This document shows, piece by piece, positions 28,020 through 37,257 of a stretch of DNA of 64,000 nucleotides. Made by a program: the position numbers and the translations under genes. The stretch is from Ga0077530 sp046293075. GTDB taxonomy: Bacteria; Pseudomonadota; Alphaproteobacteria; Rhizobiales; Hyphomicrobiaceae. The stretch lies in contig JBKBPL010000012.1 in NCBI GenBank assembly GCA_046293075.1, positions 1 to 64,000 on the forward strand, written 5' to 3'. Positions within the stretch are counted from its first letter, which is position 1. Each line of letters begins with the position of its first letter. The notes under the pieces are model-generated. The model was given only the letters and a program-made list of their open reading frames with translations. It was not told where the DNA came from and made no database searches.

Positions 28020-28273
28020 GGGCTTCAGCGCTCGCTTGTGCGGGAGCGCAGGCCCCCGGGCCACGCGGCCGCGGTCACCGCCTTGGCCGGTCGGCGCGCA
28101 CAATCTCTCCCGGCGCATTTTTCCGATTATCGTGGTAGTCTCGCCGCATAAGCCCGGCGAACGGGCACCGATTCGTCCGTTGCAGAGGGCGGGGGGCGTA
28201 CCCGGAGGGCTGGAGGTGCGGCCTCACGGCAGCCGAGGTGTGCCATGAGTCCTGCCCAGAAAAGGAGGGGCTG

Positions 28274-29083
28274 ATGAAAACCATCCTCGTGCCGTGCGAT
28301 CAGAGCGATGCCATGCCTTCCGTGCTGGCGACCGCCGATCAGCTCGCGAGCAAGTTCGAAAGCCTGATCGAGGGCATTGCACTGCGCCCCGTCCACGTGG
28401 AGATCGTTGCGCCGGACCCCATCGTCGCCGTGACGTTCCCGCCGGCCGATTGGAACGATGGCAGCTACGTGGCCAAGGCGCGGGAGGGGTTCGACCGTTA
28501 TTTTGCGGGCCGCCAGACGCCGCGGCGGCGCTGGAAGGCGGGGGCCTCCGTGGACGATGCCGGGCTCGGCTCGCTCGCACGCGTCTACGACATCACCGTC
28601 CTCGGCCGGCCGACCACGGAGGCGACCGGTCCGCGGATGACCACGCTCGAGGGTGTTCTGTTCGAGAGCGGACGGCCGGTGCTGATCGCGCCACCGAAGC
28701 CGCCGAAGTCGTTCGGCGACACGATCGTCATCTCCTGGAACCGCTCGACGGAGCAGGCGCGCACGAATGCCGATGCGCTGCCGCTGCTGAAGCTTGCCAG
28801 GACCGTCATTGTTCTCACCATCGAAGGGATCACCGTGCCCGGGCCATCCGGTGAGCAGTGCTGCGACTGGCTCGCTGGCCATGGCATACATGCCCGCGAG
28901 CTGACCCTCGGTCTCGAAGGCAGGAAGCCTGGCGAGGCGCTGGTGGAAGAGTCGATGAAGCTCGGCGCCGATCTCATCATCAAGGGTGCCTATACGCAGA
29001 GCCGGCTGCGCCACATGATCTTTGGCGGCGCGACGAGCCACCTGCTAGCCCATGCCGAGATCCCGGTGCTGATGGCGCACTGA
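28274..29083 (+). CDS. Universal stress protein, tandem-domain (UspE-like)
   Basis: A 269-aa cytoplasmic protein with two Usp-type halves. The first half starts MKTILVPCDQSDA and lacks an obvious ATP loop; the second ends GADLIIKGAYTQSRLRHMIFGGATSHLLAH, which keeps the G-x2-G/x9-type loop remnant and the typical IPVLMAH ending. It is paralogous to the gene at 46320 (same C-terminal pattern GAY-SRLR-M-FGG-T). AGGAGG sits just before the ATG at 28274. These proteins are usually induced by oxygen limitation or growth arrest; no FixK box was found upstream of this copy. Precise role unknown. Confidence 0.88.
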   Translation: MKTILVPCDQSDAMPSVLATADQLASKFESLIEGIALRPVHVEIVAPDPIVAVTFPPADWNDGSYVAKAREGFDRYFAGRQTPRRRWKAGASVDDAGLGSLARVYDITVLGRPTTEATGPRMTTLEGVLFESGRPVLIAPPKPPKSFGDTIVISWNRSTEQARTNADALPLLKLARTVIVLTIEGITVPGPSGEQCCDWLAGHGIHARELTLGLEGRKPGEALVEESMKLGADLIIKGAYTQSRLRHMIFGGATSHLLAHAEIPVLMAH

Positions 29084-29156
29084 GGACACGCGGCAGATCC
29101 GCCGCCTCCTGGATATGCGCGCCGGGCCGCGATGTTGATGGGGCCGGGCGCCGCAC

Positions 29157-31160
29157 CTACGCCTGCGCGGCTGCGCGCGCCGCCTTTCGCCGCCCGAGCC
29201 ACGCAAGCGCGGCGCCGACAGCCCCCAGCACGGCTGATACCTCGATCAGCTGCATGTGCGTGAGGCCCATCTCCTTGTTGCCGGGGAGCGCAAGCAGAAT
29301 GCCGGACAATCCGAGCAGAAAGCGCGCCGGCCAGGCAAATAAGCCTTTGCCGTCGAGCGAGCCTATTCCGTACAGGTAGCCCTGCAGCGCGGCACATATC
29401 AACACGATGCCAGCCACCGCAGTTGTGAGAACCAGGATGATCTCCAGCCCCGAGCCGCGGCCGATGAGGGCTGGGTTGAGCACGAAGAAGAAGGGCACGA
29501 AGTAGATGATGCTGCCGAGGCGCATCGCTTCCCACCCGGTCCTCATCGGATCGGATTTTGCAATGGACGACGCGGCATAGGCGCCGAGCGCGACGGGCGG
29601 CGTGATGAACGACACCATGCCCCAGTAGAGCAGGAAGAGGTGAACGGCGAGCTTGTCGAGCCCATGCTGGGTGAGCGCCGGCGCAATGGTCACCGCGAGA
29701 AAGAGGTACGCCGCGGTCACGGTCATGCCAATGCCGAGGATGAAGCTCGTCAGTGCGCCCATGACCAGCAGCAGCAGGACGTTGTCACCGGCAAGCTGGA
29801 CGAGGGTGTAAGTCAGACTGCCGATCTTGCCGCTGATCGAGAGCGCACCAATGATCAGGCCGACGCCGGCGAGGATGGCGGCGAGCTCGGCGAACAGGCG
29901 TCCGACGGCGATGAGAAATGTCCAAACCGTCTTCCAGTCCCAGCGGTGCGAAGGAAGAATTTGATTGATGATCAGCAGAGCTGCCGTTGCGTAGTACGGC
30001 GCCTGCGCCTCGCGCTGCAGGTACAGCAGCATGAAGAGCAGCGTCAGCAGGACGAGGACATAGAACCATCCTTCGCGCACGACTTTGCCAACCCTAGGCA
30101 ACTCCTCGTTCGGCAAACCCTGCAAACCGTATCGGCCAGAATAAGCATCGATCTGGAGGAACAGGCCGAGGTAGTAGAGAAACGACGGAAAGATGGCGGC
30201 TATGACGATCTGCGAATAGGGAATCTCGATGAAGGTCGCCATCACGAAGGCGGTCGCGCCCATGACCGGCGGCATGAGAACGCCGCCCGTCGACGCGCAG
30301 GCTTCGACACCGCCTGCATAGGCAGGTCGGAAGCCGACGCGCTTCATGGCCGGAATCGTCATGACGCCGGTCGTCAGCACGTTGGTGATGACGCTGCCCG
30401 ACATCGAGCCCATGAGGCCGGATGAGAAGATCGCGACCTTGGCCGGTCCGCCACGATGGCGGCCCAAGAGGGCAAACGCGAGATTGAGGAAGAAGGCGCC
30501 GCCACCGGTCATCTGCAGCGCGATGCCGAACACGAGAAAGCCGATGACGAGGTTGGCGAAGGCATTCATCGGAATGCCGAGAATGCTTTCCGTGCTGAAG
30601 ATGTGGAAGCCGGCCACGATCTCCGGCGCAATCGCCTGGCCGCGCAGAACGCCGGGCGCATAGTTGGAGAAGATCGGGTAGATCGAGATGACGAGACAGA
30701 TGGCGAAGATCGCCGTTCCGCCGGCGCGGCGCAGTGCCTCGAGGATGATGGCCCACATGACAAAGGCCATCACTCTGCCGTGGGTGGGCGCATTGTACTC
30801 CCACCCCTCGTTGAGCATCGCGTCGCCCTTGTAGGCGAAATAGAAGGGAATGCCGCACGCGATCAGTGCGAGGACCACATCATACCAGGGCGTGCGGTCG
30901 CGGGCGCCTGCATGCATCGGATAAATGAGGAAGACGACCGGGAGCAACAGCCCCAGCATGGCGTAGAAGTAGTCGGTCTCGAGCGGCACGTACCAGCCCA
31001 TGATCGGGCCGATGCCAAAGATGATGTAGGCCGAAAGAAACACCGACCCGACAGCACCGAGCACGACGAAGAATTGAGTCACCGGTGTGAGCGTGCGGTG
31101 GGCGGAGATCTCGGCTGCGACCGCAGCGCGCTCCCCTTCTCGCATATCCATTGCGGTCAT
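29157..31160 (-). CDS. TRAP transporter fused 4TM-12TM permease (TAXI system)
   Basis: A 667-aa membrane protein in which the small (DctQ) and large (DctM) permeases are joined, as in TAXI-type TRAP transporters. Many helices are visible; diagnostic stretches are GSMSGSVITNVLTTG, CASTGGVLMPPVMGATAFVMA, GIGMTVTAAYLFLAVTIAPAL and YWGMVSFITPPVALGAYAASSIA. The C-terminus adds extra helices ending in a basic tail. ATG 31160 is chosen over upstream starts because it begins the hydrophilic lead-in. It follows the binding-protein gene, with a hairpin between them. Substrate unknown; TAXI systems often take glutamate or other carboxylates. Confidence 0.93.
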   Translation of the reverse strand: MTAMDMREGERAAVAAEISAHRTLTPVTQFFVVLGAVGSVFLSAYIIFGIGPIMGWYVPLETDYFYAMLGLLLPVVFLIYPMHAGARDRTPWYDVVLALIACGIPFYFAYKGDAMLNEGWEYNAPTHGRVMAFVMWAIILEALRRAGGTAIFAICLVISIYPIFSNYAPGVLRGQAIAPEIVAGFHIFSTESILGIPMNAFANLVIGFLVFGIALQMTGGGAFFLNLAFALLGRHRGGPAKVAIFSSGLMGSMSGSVITNVLTTGVMTIPAMKRVGFRPAYAGGVEACASTGGVLMPPVMGATAFVMATFIEIPYSQIVIAAIFPSFLYYLGLFLQIDAYSGRYGLQGLPNEELPRVGKVVREGWFYVLVLLTLLFMLLYLQREAQAPYYATAALLIINQILPSHRWDWKTVWTFLIAVGRLFAELAAILAGVGLIIGALSISGKIGSLTYTLVQLAGDNVLLLLVMGALTSFILGIGMTVTAAYLFLAVTIAPALTQHGLDKLAVHLFLLYWGMVSFITPPVALGAYAASSIAKSDPMRTGWEAMRLGSIIYFVPFFFVLNPALIGRGSGLEIILVLTTAVAGIVLICAALQGYLYGIGSLDGKGLFAWPARFLLGLSGILLALPGNKEMGLTHMQLIEVSAVLGAVGAALAWLGRRKAARAAAQA

Positions 31161-31197
31161 CGCTGCGATCGCCTTCCTTACGTACCGCCATACGAAT

Positions 31198-31227
31198 AGT
31201 GCAGGTCCGTTGACACGAACCTGCACT
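31198..31227. repeat. Inverted repeat between TAXI binding protein and permease genes
   Basis: AGTGCAGGT / ACCTGCACT form a 9-bp stem around a 12-nt loop, without a U-tract. As with the palindrome at 21855, it sits between binding-protein and permease genes and could protect the 3' end of the binding-protein message. Confidence 0.55.
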
Positions 31228-31245
31228 CACTATGGTGGGCCGACT

Positions 31246-32409
31246 TCAGTTGAAGACGACGGGCATATTGGCTTTCTTCAGTGCAGCAGCGCGCACCTTC
31301 ATCCACTCCTCGGCGAACTTGTCGTCGGGAACGGATTTGCCCTGCATCTCTTTCCACGCCTCGGCGAGGACGTCCTGGCGCTTCAGGAGGGCCGCATTGT
31401 GCGCATCGTGCTCGGCCTTCCACAGGCCTTTCTCTTTGAAGTAGCGAATTGCGGCCGGGTGATAGGGCAGGACCCACTTCAGATTCTGGTTGGCCAGCTG
31501 ATAGCCATCCATGCTCGGGCCGGCATCCTTGATGTCCTCGTAGTTCTCCATGACCGCTTTGGTCAGGCCATACGCGAGGTCGTCCGGCGCGTCCTTGGTG
31601 GCGATGAAGATCGGGTAGGGGAAGTTGTTTCCCTCATAAGGTGTCTGGTGCTTGTAGCCGGCGACCACCGTCTTGACGGTGACCTTGCCCCACCAGGGTG
31701 CGATCGCCATGGCCCGCTTCCAGCCAGCCTCGTCCGAATGCGGCAATGGCGGGAGGAAGAGGCCTTGAGGCGAGTTGATGAGCTGCGCATAATTGCTCGA
31801 GACGGTGCTGCCCCAGACCGCATCGGCCTGGCCATTGATGACCGCCTGGACCGACTGACCCCAGCCCGGCACCTCGACCTTCTGCACGTCGTTCCAGGTC
31901 AGGCCGCCGAAAGCGAGGAACGCCTCCATGTTCTGATTGAGCGCGGGGGCGCCGCGCACGAAGGTGACCCGCTTGCCCTTGAGATCGGACGGCTTCTTGA
32001 CGCCCGACGCCTCGCTGACCGCAACCTGCTGTCCGTTGGCGCCGATGTTGTTGAAGAGATTGTAGATGCGCTGCGGCCCCCAGGTCTTCTCCGCAAACAT
32101 CAGAACGCCTTCCTGGGAGAAGTACGAAGCCATGCCGCAGGCACAGATTTTCGACTGCCCGATCTTCAGAGGCGTTTGGCGGGAGACGTCGTTCTTGCCG
32201 GGAATGATGCGGAGATCGACGTCGTACCTCTTTTTCAGCATGTTCCCGAGGCCGACCGACTGCGAGTATCCCGACGACCCGCTCTCATAGGCGGTCCATG
32301 AGATCTCCTTCGGCATTTTGACTTCGCTCGCCTGGGCGAGATACGAAGCGCCGATCGCCAGGGCGCCGAGCGAGCCCAGTCCAGCCAGCACAGTTTTCCG
32401 CTTGATCAC
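31246..32409 (-). CDS. TAXI-family TRAP solute-binding protein
   Basis: A 387-aa periplasmic protein with a signal peptide (MIKRKTVLAGLGSLGALAIG, cleavage after about residue 27, LAQA). Family features include the YESGSSGYSQSVGLGNML opening, the GKRVTFVRGAPALNQNMEAFL segment and AVWGSTVSSNYAQL. The start is a GTG at 32409 with GGGAGG nine bases before; no ATG gives a sensible signal peptide. It is the first gene of the TAXI pair and provides substrate specificity to the fused permease. Divergent from the amidase at 32679, hinting that the imported solute could be an amide or its product, which is inference. Confidence 0.88.
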   Translation of the reverse strand: MIKRKTVLAGLGSLGALAIGASYLAQASEVKMPKEISWTAYESGSSGYSQSVGLGNMLKKRYDVDLRIIPGKNDVSRQTPLKIGQSKICACGMASYFSQEGVLMFAEKTWGPQRIYNLFNNIGANGQQVAVSEASGVKKPSDLKGKRVTFVRGAPALNQNMEAFLAFGGLTWNDVQKVEVPGWGQSVQAVINGQADAVWGSTVSSNYAQLINSPQGLFLPPLPHSDEAGWKRAMAIAPWWGKVTVKTVVAGYKHQTPYEGNNFPYPIFIATKDAPDDLAYGLTKAVMENYEDIKDAGPSMDGYQLANQNLKWVLPYHPAAIRYFKEKGLWKAEHDAHNAALLKRQDVLAEAWKEMQGKSVPDDKFAEEWMKVRAAALKKANMPVVFN

Positions 32410-32678
32410 GTGCCAAATCCTCCCTTGATGGTTGATGAATTGGTCGTCCTTGCTGAGTGCAAGGTTGAACAAAAGCTTGGAGACATCGCCGCTCCAGGTC
32501 AACCAAAAATGCTGGTTGCCCATGGCGGGATGGGCGATGCGAGGAGCCTTCAGCCGACGTAAAGTTCGCATGGTGAAACAGTTGGGGCACGGAGCCTTCG
32601 GCCGGCGGCGACCGCCAGCAATGGGGGCATCTTCCAGCCCCACGCATGAGCCCGACAATGCAAGGAGCACATAATCTG

Positions 32679-34115
32679 ATGTCCAACGAGTTCGCCTGGC
32701 TCGGCGCAGCAGAAACGGCCGCCTTGATCCGCGAGCGAAAGGTTTCGGCGCTCGAGGTCATGCACGCGATGCTCGCGCGGGCCGAAAAGGCCCAGGCCGC
32801 ACTCAACTGCTTCATTACGATTTGTGCTGACGATGCGCTGCGCGACGCAAAGGCCGCGGACGAGGCACTCGCGCGCGGCGAGACGGTCGGTCCGCTTCAT
32901 GGCGTGCCGTTGCACGTGAAGGATCTCGTAAACACGAAGGGCGTGCGCACGACCTTCGCCTCGCGCATCTATGCGGACAACATTCCTGCTGCCGATGCGG
33001 TTTCGGTCGCGCGACTGAAAGCCGCGGGCGCGATCCTGATGGGCAAGACCACGACGCCCGAATTCGGGCACATGCCTTTCACCGAGGCCCCGCTCTTCGG
33101 GCGTACGTGCAATCCCTATGACCCGCGCCGCACCTGCGGCGGTTCTTCAGGCGGCGCGGCAGCCGCGATGGCCGCCGGTGTCGGCCCGCTCGCCATTGCG
33201 ACCGACGCCGGCGGATCGACGCGCATTCCGGCGGCCTGCTGTGGCGTTGTCGGCTTCAAGCAGTCGCTTGGCCTTGTGCCGCATGACATGGCGCCCGACA
33301 CTTTCGGCAACATGAGCTACATCACGCCGACGACGCGCACGGTCATGGATACGGCACTGATGCTGGAAGCGATGGGCGGTGCCGATCCGAGCGACGTCCA
33401 CTCCTTCGGCGCCTCGACTGAAGGTCTCGTCGAAGCCGCGCGCGGCGAGGGCGACCTCAAGGGGATGCGCATTGCGTGGCGCCCTTACCTCGGCAACACG
33501 GTTGTCGACAGCGAGGTCCTGGCGCGCTGCGAGCAGGTCGCGGACGCGCTCGGCGATCTCGGCGCGATCGTCGAGCCCATGGGCGACGACATGGAGCCGA
33601 CCGAGCCCATGTGGCTCGTTGTCTCGACCGCGCTTTGGAACGCGCGCTTTGCCGACCAGCTCCCGAAATGGCGCGACAAGATGAGCCCGACGCTCTTGCG
33701 CCAGATGGCCGGCGGCGGCCAGCACACGGCGGAGATGCTTGCGCGCGCCAGTCTGCAGCGCACGGCCATCTACCGCAAGGTCCAGGGCTGGTTCGACCGC
33801 TACGACATCATCCTCACGCCGACACTCTCGCGCACAGCCCTGCCCATCGAGGAGCGGCTCTTCGATCCAATAGAGATCGAGGGCAAGGTGGTCGATACCA
33901 TCCGCAAGGCCTGGTACCCCTACACGCACCCCTTCAACCTCACCGGCAATCCTGCCGTAACGCTGCCGGCCGGCCTGCATTCGGACGGGCTGCCGATCGC
34001 AATCCAGCTCGTCGCCTGCCGCGGCGCCGACGCCGCGCTGCTGCGGGCCGCCGCGATCTACGAGCGCGCCATGCCGTGGGACGAGTACAGGCCGAAGGTC
34101 GCCGGGTTGGACTGA
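32679..34115 (+). CDS. Amidase-signature family hydrolase
   Basis: A 478-aa amidase of the GatA/AS superfamily. The Ser-cisSer-Lys triad is present: Lys81 in HVKDLVNTKG, the cis-Ser in CGGSSGGAAAA (156/157) and the nucleophile Ser180 in DAGGSTRIPA. It lies alone on the plus strand, not beside gatC/gatB, so it is more likely a catabolic amidase than the tRNA amidotransferase subunit. The start at 32679 follows AGGAG with 11-nt spacing. Similar amidases lie at 52194 and at the window end (63745). It is divergent from the TAXI transporter. Substrate unknown. The N-terminal EFAWLGAAETAALIRERKVS is typical. Confidence 0.88.
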   Translation: MSNEFAWLGAAETAALIRERKVSALEVMHAMLARAEKAQAALNCFITICADDALRDAKAADEALARGETVGPLHGVPLHVKDLVNTKGVRTTFASRIYADNIPAADAVSVARLKAAGAILMGKTTTPEFGHMPFTEAPLFGRTCNPYDPRRTCGGSSGGAAAAMAAGVGPLAIATDAGGSTRIPAACCGVVGFKQSLGLVPHDMAPDTFGNMSYITPTTRTVMDTALMLEAMGGADPSDVHSFGASTEGLVEAARGEGDLKGMRIAWRPYLGNTVVDSEVLARCEQVADALGDLGAIVEPMGDDMEPTEPMWLVVSTALWNARFADQLPKWRDKMSPTLLRQMAGGGQHTAEMLARASLQRTAIYRKVQGWFDRYDIILTPTLSRTALPIEERLFDPIEIEGKVVDTIRKAWYPYTHPFNLTGNPAVTLPAGLHSDGLPIAIQLVACRGADAALLRAAAIYERAMPWDEYRPKVAGLD

Positions 34116-34129
34116 GGCGGTCGCTTCGC

Positions 34130-34151
34130 GCGTGGGGCTTTCGCCCCACGC
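34130..34151 (+). terminator. Hairpin after the amidase gene
   Basis: GCGTGGGGC-TTTC-GCCCCACGC, a perfect 9-bp stem with a tetraloop, 15 bp after the stop at 34115. No U-tract follows, so termination would be weak or factor-dependent. Confidence 0.6.
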
Positions 34152-34223
34152 CCCAAGCGGGAGGGACACCCTTCCGGACCCACCCGCATTTATGAACTTG
34201 GAGTTCGCGGCAAGCGCCCACTT

Positions 34224-34346
34224 CCCCCTCTCTCCATTGCCTTCAATGGGGAGAGGGTCGGGGTGAGGGGCGGGAACTTGTGCGAGATTTGTGTCCGCCG
34301 CTGCCCCTCATCCTAACCTTCTCCCCGTCAAGAACGGGGAGAAGGG
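34224..34346. repeat. Composite REP-like element (two facing palindromes)
   Basis: The left unit is a 14-bp imperfect stem around 34226-34257 followed by TCGGGGTGAGGGG; the right unit begins CCCCTCATCC and continues into a perfect 12-bp stem, CCTTCTCCCCGT / ACGGGGAGAAGG (34317-34345). The two units face each other, so the outer hairpins flank an inverted GGGTGAGGGG / CCCCTCATCC core. It has the same layout as the elements at 53745-53869 and 56110-56221. It fills most of the 333-bp gap between the amidase and the DUF721 gene. Confidence 0.88.
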
Positions 34347-34448
34347 ACAACGCAGCGTTTACCGCGAGCGCCAAATTTCAAGAAAAGACGGGGGCCGGGG
34401 GTGTCCTCCCGGGCGGAGCGCGAGGCGGCAGCCTCGCTCGCGAAGCGA

Positions 34449-34991
34449 CTACCGATGCCCGCGCCTCGTCAGACCCGCCTGCATGCGCTCGAGCGCGGCG
34501 CGCAGGCCCTCGTCCGCAATGGCGGCCACGAGCGGCGCGGTCTCGGCGCGATCGAATGTATTGCCGGCCGGCCGGGCGTTCGCCGAAGGGGCGGGCGGCA
34601 GCGCCCCCTCGACCGGGGCCTGGATGATGCGGATCTCGGCAACAGCGCGGTAGCCGAAATGGGCGTTGATGCGCTCAATGATCTGGCGGGCACGGTATTG
34701 GACGTCGATGCCGCGGCCCAGGTCCACGCGGAGAACGAGGGTGGCACCCTGCCGCTCGGGTCCTGCTTCGCCGTCCGCGTCGCGGCTGCTGCGTGGCCAC
34801 TTCAAGCGGTCCGGAGCGGTATATCGGGCAAGGTCGCGGCCGACGATGCCGGCCCAGTCCGTGAGCAGGGCCGCGGTCGAAAAACCGAAGCGCTCGAAGG
34901 CCTTGCGGGTGAGGCTAGGGACCAGGCTGCCGACCGCCTTGGCGGCGAACGCGCCACCGCGGGACGCGGGAGATTGTGTGACCTGCGACAT
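34449..34991 (-). CDS. DUF721 (DciA-like) protein
   Basis: A 180-aa protein with the DUF721 domain near its N-terminus (LTRKAFERFGFSTAALLTDWAGIVGRDLARYTAP, seen in pieces), the fold of DciA, which helps load the DnaB helicase in bacteria lacking DnaC. A second conserved stretch (LVLRVDLGRGIDVQYRARQIIERINAHFGY) gives a KH-like region. The C-terminus is Ala/Pro-rich. In Hyphomicrobiales this gene is commonly divergent from mutY, as here. A CtrA-type box lies in the shared intergenic region, 58 bp upstream of this start. The helicase-loading function in this lineage is inference. Confidence 0.82.
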   Translation of the reverse strand: MSQVTQSPASRGGAFAAKAVGSLVPSLTRKAFERFGFSTAALLTDWAGIVGRDLARYTAPDRLKWPRSSRDADGEAGPERQGATLVLRVDLGRGIDVQYRARQIIERINAHFGYRAVAEIRIIQAPVEGALPPAPSANARPAGNTFDRAETAPLVAAIADEGLRAALERMQAGLTRRGHR

Positions 34992-35049
34992 GACGGAACT
35001 CGGCTCGTTGAAAGCGCCCCCACTCGGTTCCCATTCGGGCGAGTCGTGC

Positions 35050-35064
35050 TTAACATCGGGTTAA
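35050..35064. promoter_or_regulatory. CtrA-type box between DUF721 gene and mutY
   Basis: TTAACATCGGGTTAA matches the CtrA consensus TTAA-N7-TTAA exactly. It ends 30 bp before the mutY start and 58 bp before the DUF721 start, so cell-cycle control of one or both DNA-maintenance genes is plausible. Confidence 0.6.
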
Positions 35065-35094
35065 TGATTCGGGGCGCGGGCGCGGGGCGATCGC

Positions 35095-36201
35095 ATGACC
35101 GCTGCGGCAAGACTGCAACATATCTGGCCGGCGCCCGGTCCCGGCACGGTCGCGGCGCTCATCGACTGGTACGAGCGCGAACGTCGGGATCTGCCGTGGC
35201 GGGTGGCGCCCGGCGAGCCCGCCGATCCCTACTGCGTCTGGCTGAGCGAGATCATGCTCCAGCAGACGACCGTGCGGACGGTCATCCCGTACTACCTCAA
35301 GTTCCTGGCCCGCTGGCCGGATGTGGCGGCGCTGGCGGCGGCGGACCTCGATGAGGTGCTCGCCGCGTGGGCGGGCCTCGGCTACTACAGCCGCGCGCGC
35401 AATCTGCACGCCTGTGCCCGCACGATCGTCGAGCAGCATGGCGGGCACTTCCCGGATACCGAGGCCGGCCTTGCAAACCTGCCGGGCATCGGCCCCTACA
35501 CGGCGGCGGCGATCGCTGCGATCGCCTTCGGCCGCCGCGCGACGCCAGTGGACGGCAACATCGAGCGCGTCATTGCGCGGCTCTTTGCGGTTGCCGAGCC
35601 GGTGCCGGGCGCCAAGGCGGAGCTGAGACGCCTTGCGGCCTCGCTCACCCCGAAGAAGCGCGCGGGCGACTACGCGCAGGCCATGATGGACCTCGGCGCG
35701 AGCATCTGCACGCCGCGCCGCCCCTCATGCCTCGTCTGCCCGATCGAACGCCACTGCGCCGCGCATGCCATGGCCATCGAGGCGAGCCTGCCCGCGCGCG
35801 CCGTCAGGAAGCCCAGGCCCGAGCGCTTCGGCACGGCGTTCCTCGCGATCAGCGAGGGCGGGCGCATCCTATTGCGCCAGCGGCCGCCGACCGGTCTGCT
35901 CGCGAGCATGCTCGAGGTGCCCTCGACCGAGTGGACGGAGATGCGGCCAGTGACCAGGGAGGCGTTGCGCCGCGCGCCTGTGCGCGGCGACTGGTGGCCG
36001 GTCGTGGGGAGTGTCGTGCACGTCTTCACGCACTTCCGCCTCGAGCTGACGGTCTATCGCGCGCTCGTGCAGGACGAGGCCGTTGTCGATCTGTGGGCCG
36101 CGCCCGAGCGCTGCCGCTGGGTGCACCGCCGCGACCTCGGCGAGGTCGCGCTGCCGAGCGTCATGCGCAAGGTGATTGCGCATGGGATGGCGGGGGTGTG
36201 A
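35095..36201 (+). CDS. mutY: A/G-specific adenine glycosylase MutY
   Basis: A 368-aa base-excision repair enzyme that removes adenine mispaired with 8-oxoguanine. The helix-hairpin-helix LPGIGPYTAAAIAAIAFG, catalytic Glu52 (LSEIMLQQT) and Asp153 (TPVDGNIERV), and the [4Fe-4S] ligands C205-x6-C212-x2-C215-x5-C221 are intact. The C-terminal Nudix-like domain (GTAFLAISEGGRILLRQRPPTGLLASM) that reads 8-oxoG is present, and VHVFTHFRLELTVYRA is typical. It is divergent from the DUF721 gene with a CtrA box between. The start at 35095 lacks a strong ribosome site, but the N-terminus fits the family length. Confidence 0.96.
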   Translation: MTAAARLQHIWPAPGPGTVAALIDWYERERRDLPWRVAPGEPADPYCVWLSEIMLQQTTVRTVIPYYLKFLARWPDVAALAAADLDEVLAAWAGLGYYSRARNLHACARTIVEQHGGHFPDTEAGLANLPGIGPYTAAAIAAIAFGRRATPVDGNIERVIARLFAVAEPVPGAKAELRRLAASLTPKKRAGDYAQAMMDLGASICTPRRPSCLVCPIERHCAAHAMAIEASLPARAVRKPRPERFGTAFLAISEGGRILLRQRPPTGLLASMLEVPSTEWTEMRPVTREALRRAPVRGDWWPVVGSVVHVFTHFRLELTVYRALVQDEAVVDLWAAPERCRWVHRRDLGEVALPSVMRKVIAHGMAGV

Positions 36202-36453
36202 GGGGGTGATCGAGGTCGGACGGCCTGTCTGGCCACGTCAGGGAATGCGGCAGAGTTCAGGTTTTGACCCGGAGCGACCCTGAGCAGGTGCAGCATGGCT
36301 GGCAGGCCAGCCTTTTGCTTGGCGGAAATGCGGAAGCGCGCTAACTTTGTGCAAAGCCGTCCGACAGTGCCAACTTCGATGCCCGATCAGCCGTCTGAGC
36401 TTACAAGAGCGAGGATGCGGGCACCATGCAATCGGCTGGATTTTAGGAGCAGC

Positions 36454-37257
36454 ATGGATTTCCTTGGGGTAGACTTTTCCGGCAACGCCGCCCAGTGGCG
36501 AAGTAAGGTGAACACACCGACGGTTTGGATCGCTCGGCTCTCGGACGAGGATAGGCCGGTCGTCACCTGCTTGCTGCCGGCACAGGATTTACCTGGCTCC
36601 GACGATGTGTTCATACGCCTTGCGACGTTGTTGCGCGCAGGTAAATTCATTGCGGCAGGCATCGATGCTCCATTTTCCGTGCCGACTGCCGCAATGCCGG
36701 CAGGGGGGTGGACGAGGCTCGTTGCGATGAATGATGCGCTGCCTCATTGTGGTCGCCCTTTCCCGAAGGCCCCAGTATTTCTTAAGGCACTAAACCAACT
36801 AACACCGGCCCAGCAGTGGCGAAGAACAGAAGAGTATTGGCGGCAGCAGGGAATAAACGTTCGCTCCTCAACATGGTGGAAACCTAGAGGAGGCGCACCA
36901 TTTGCGACTGCCTGCCTAAAACTTATTGCGAGTTCGGGACCTCGGCCTTGCTGGCCTTGGAATACCGATCAGAGGGGGATGCTCGTTGAAGCCTTCCCCG
37001 CAGCCCAACTCAAACAATGGGGTATAGAGTACCAGAGATACAACGGTGACCAGGGAGCGGAGGCGAGACGTCGAATTGTCGCCGCACTGGCCAAGAAGGT
37101 CAGGTTCGGTGAAGAATGCGGAAAAGTTCTGGGTTCTGCCGATGCATTAGATGCAGTATTGGCAGCATTTGCAGCAATTGCTGCGTGGCGCAAAACGGAA
37201 GTCCCTCGCGAACGGGACTGGCCCGCTGACGAAGGCTGTATTGCAGTTCATACCTAG
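36454..37257 (+). CDS. DUF429 family protein (predicted RNase H-like fold)
   Basis: A 267-aa protein opening with MDFLGVDFSGN, the first beta strand and acidic residue of the DUF429 fold; further family features are AAGIDAPFSVP, LVEAFPAAQLKQWG and GSADALDAVLAAFAAIA. DUF429 proteins are predicted RNase H-like nucleases of unknown substrate, often found near mobile or accessory DNA. AGGAG sits immediately upstream of the ATG at 36454. Base composition and codon use (AGA, ATA, CTA, TTA codons) are clearly less GC-rich than both neighbours, suggesting recent transfer. No recombinase, repeats or partner gene are visible at its borders. Confidence 0.8.
   Translation: MDFLGVDFSGNAAQWRSKVNTPTVWIARLSDEDRPVVTCLLPAQDLPGSDDVFIRLATLLRAGKFIAAGIDAPFSVPTAAMPAGGWTRLVAMNDALPHCGRPFPKAPVFLKALNQLTPAQQWRRTEEYWRQQGINVRSSTWWKPRGGAPFATACLKLIASSGPRPCWPWNTDQRGMLVEAFPAAQLKQWGIEYQRYNGDQGAEARRRIVAALAKKVRFGEECGKVLGSADALDAVLAAFAAIAAWRKTEVPRERDWPADEGCIAVHT

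Noticed and set aside
28028..28049. GCGCTC/GAGCGC stem after lysS as terminator
   Set aside because: Only six base pairs with a ten-base loop and no U-tract; too weak to call.
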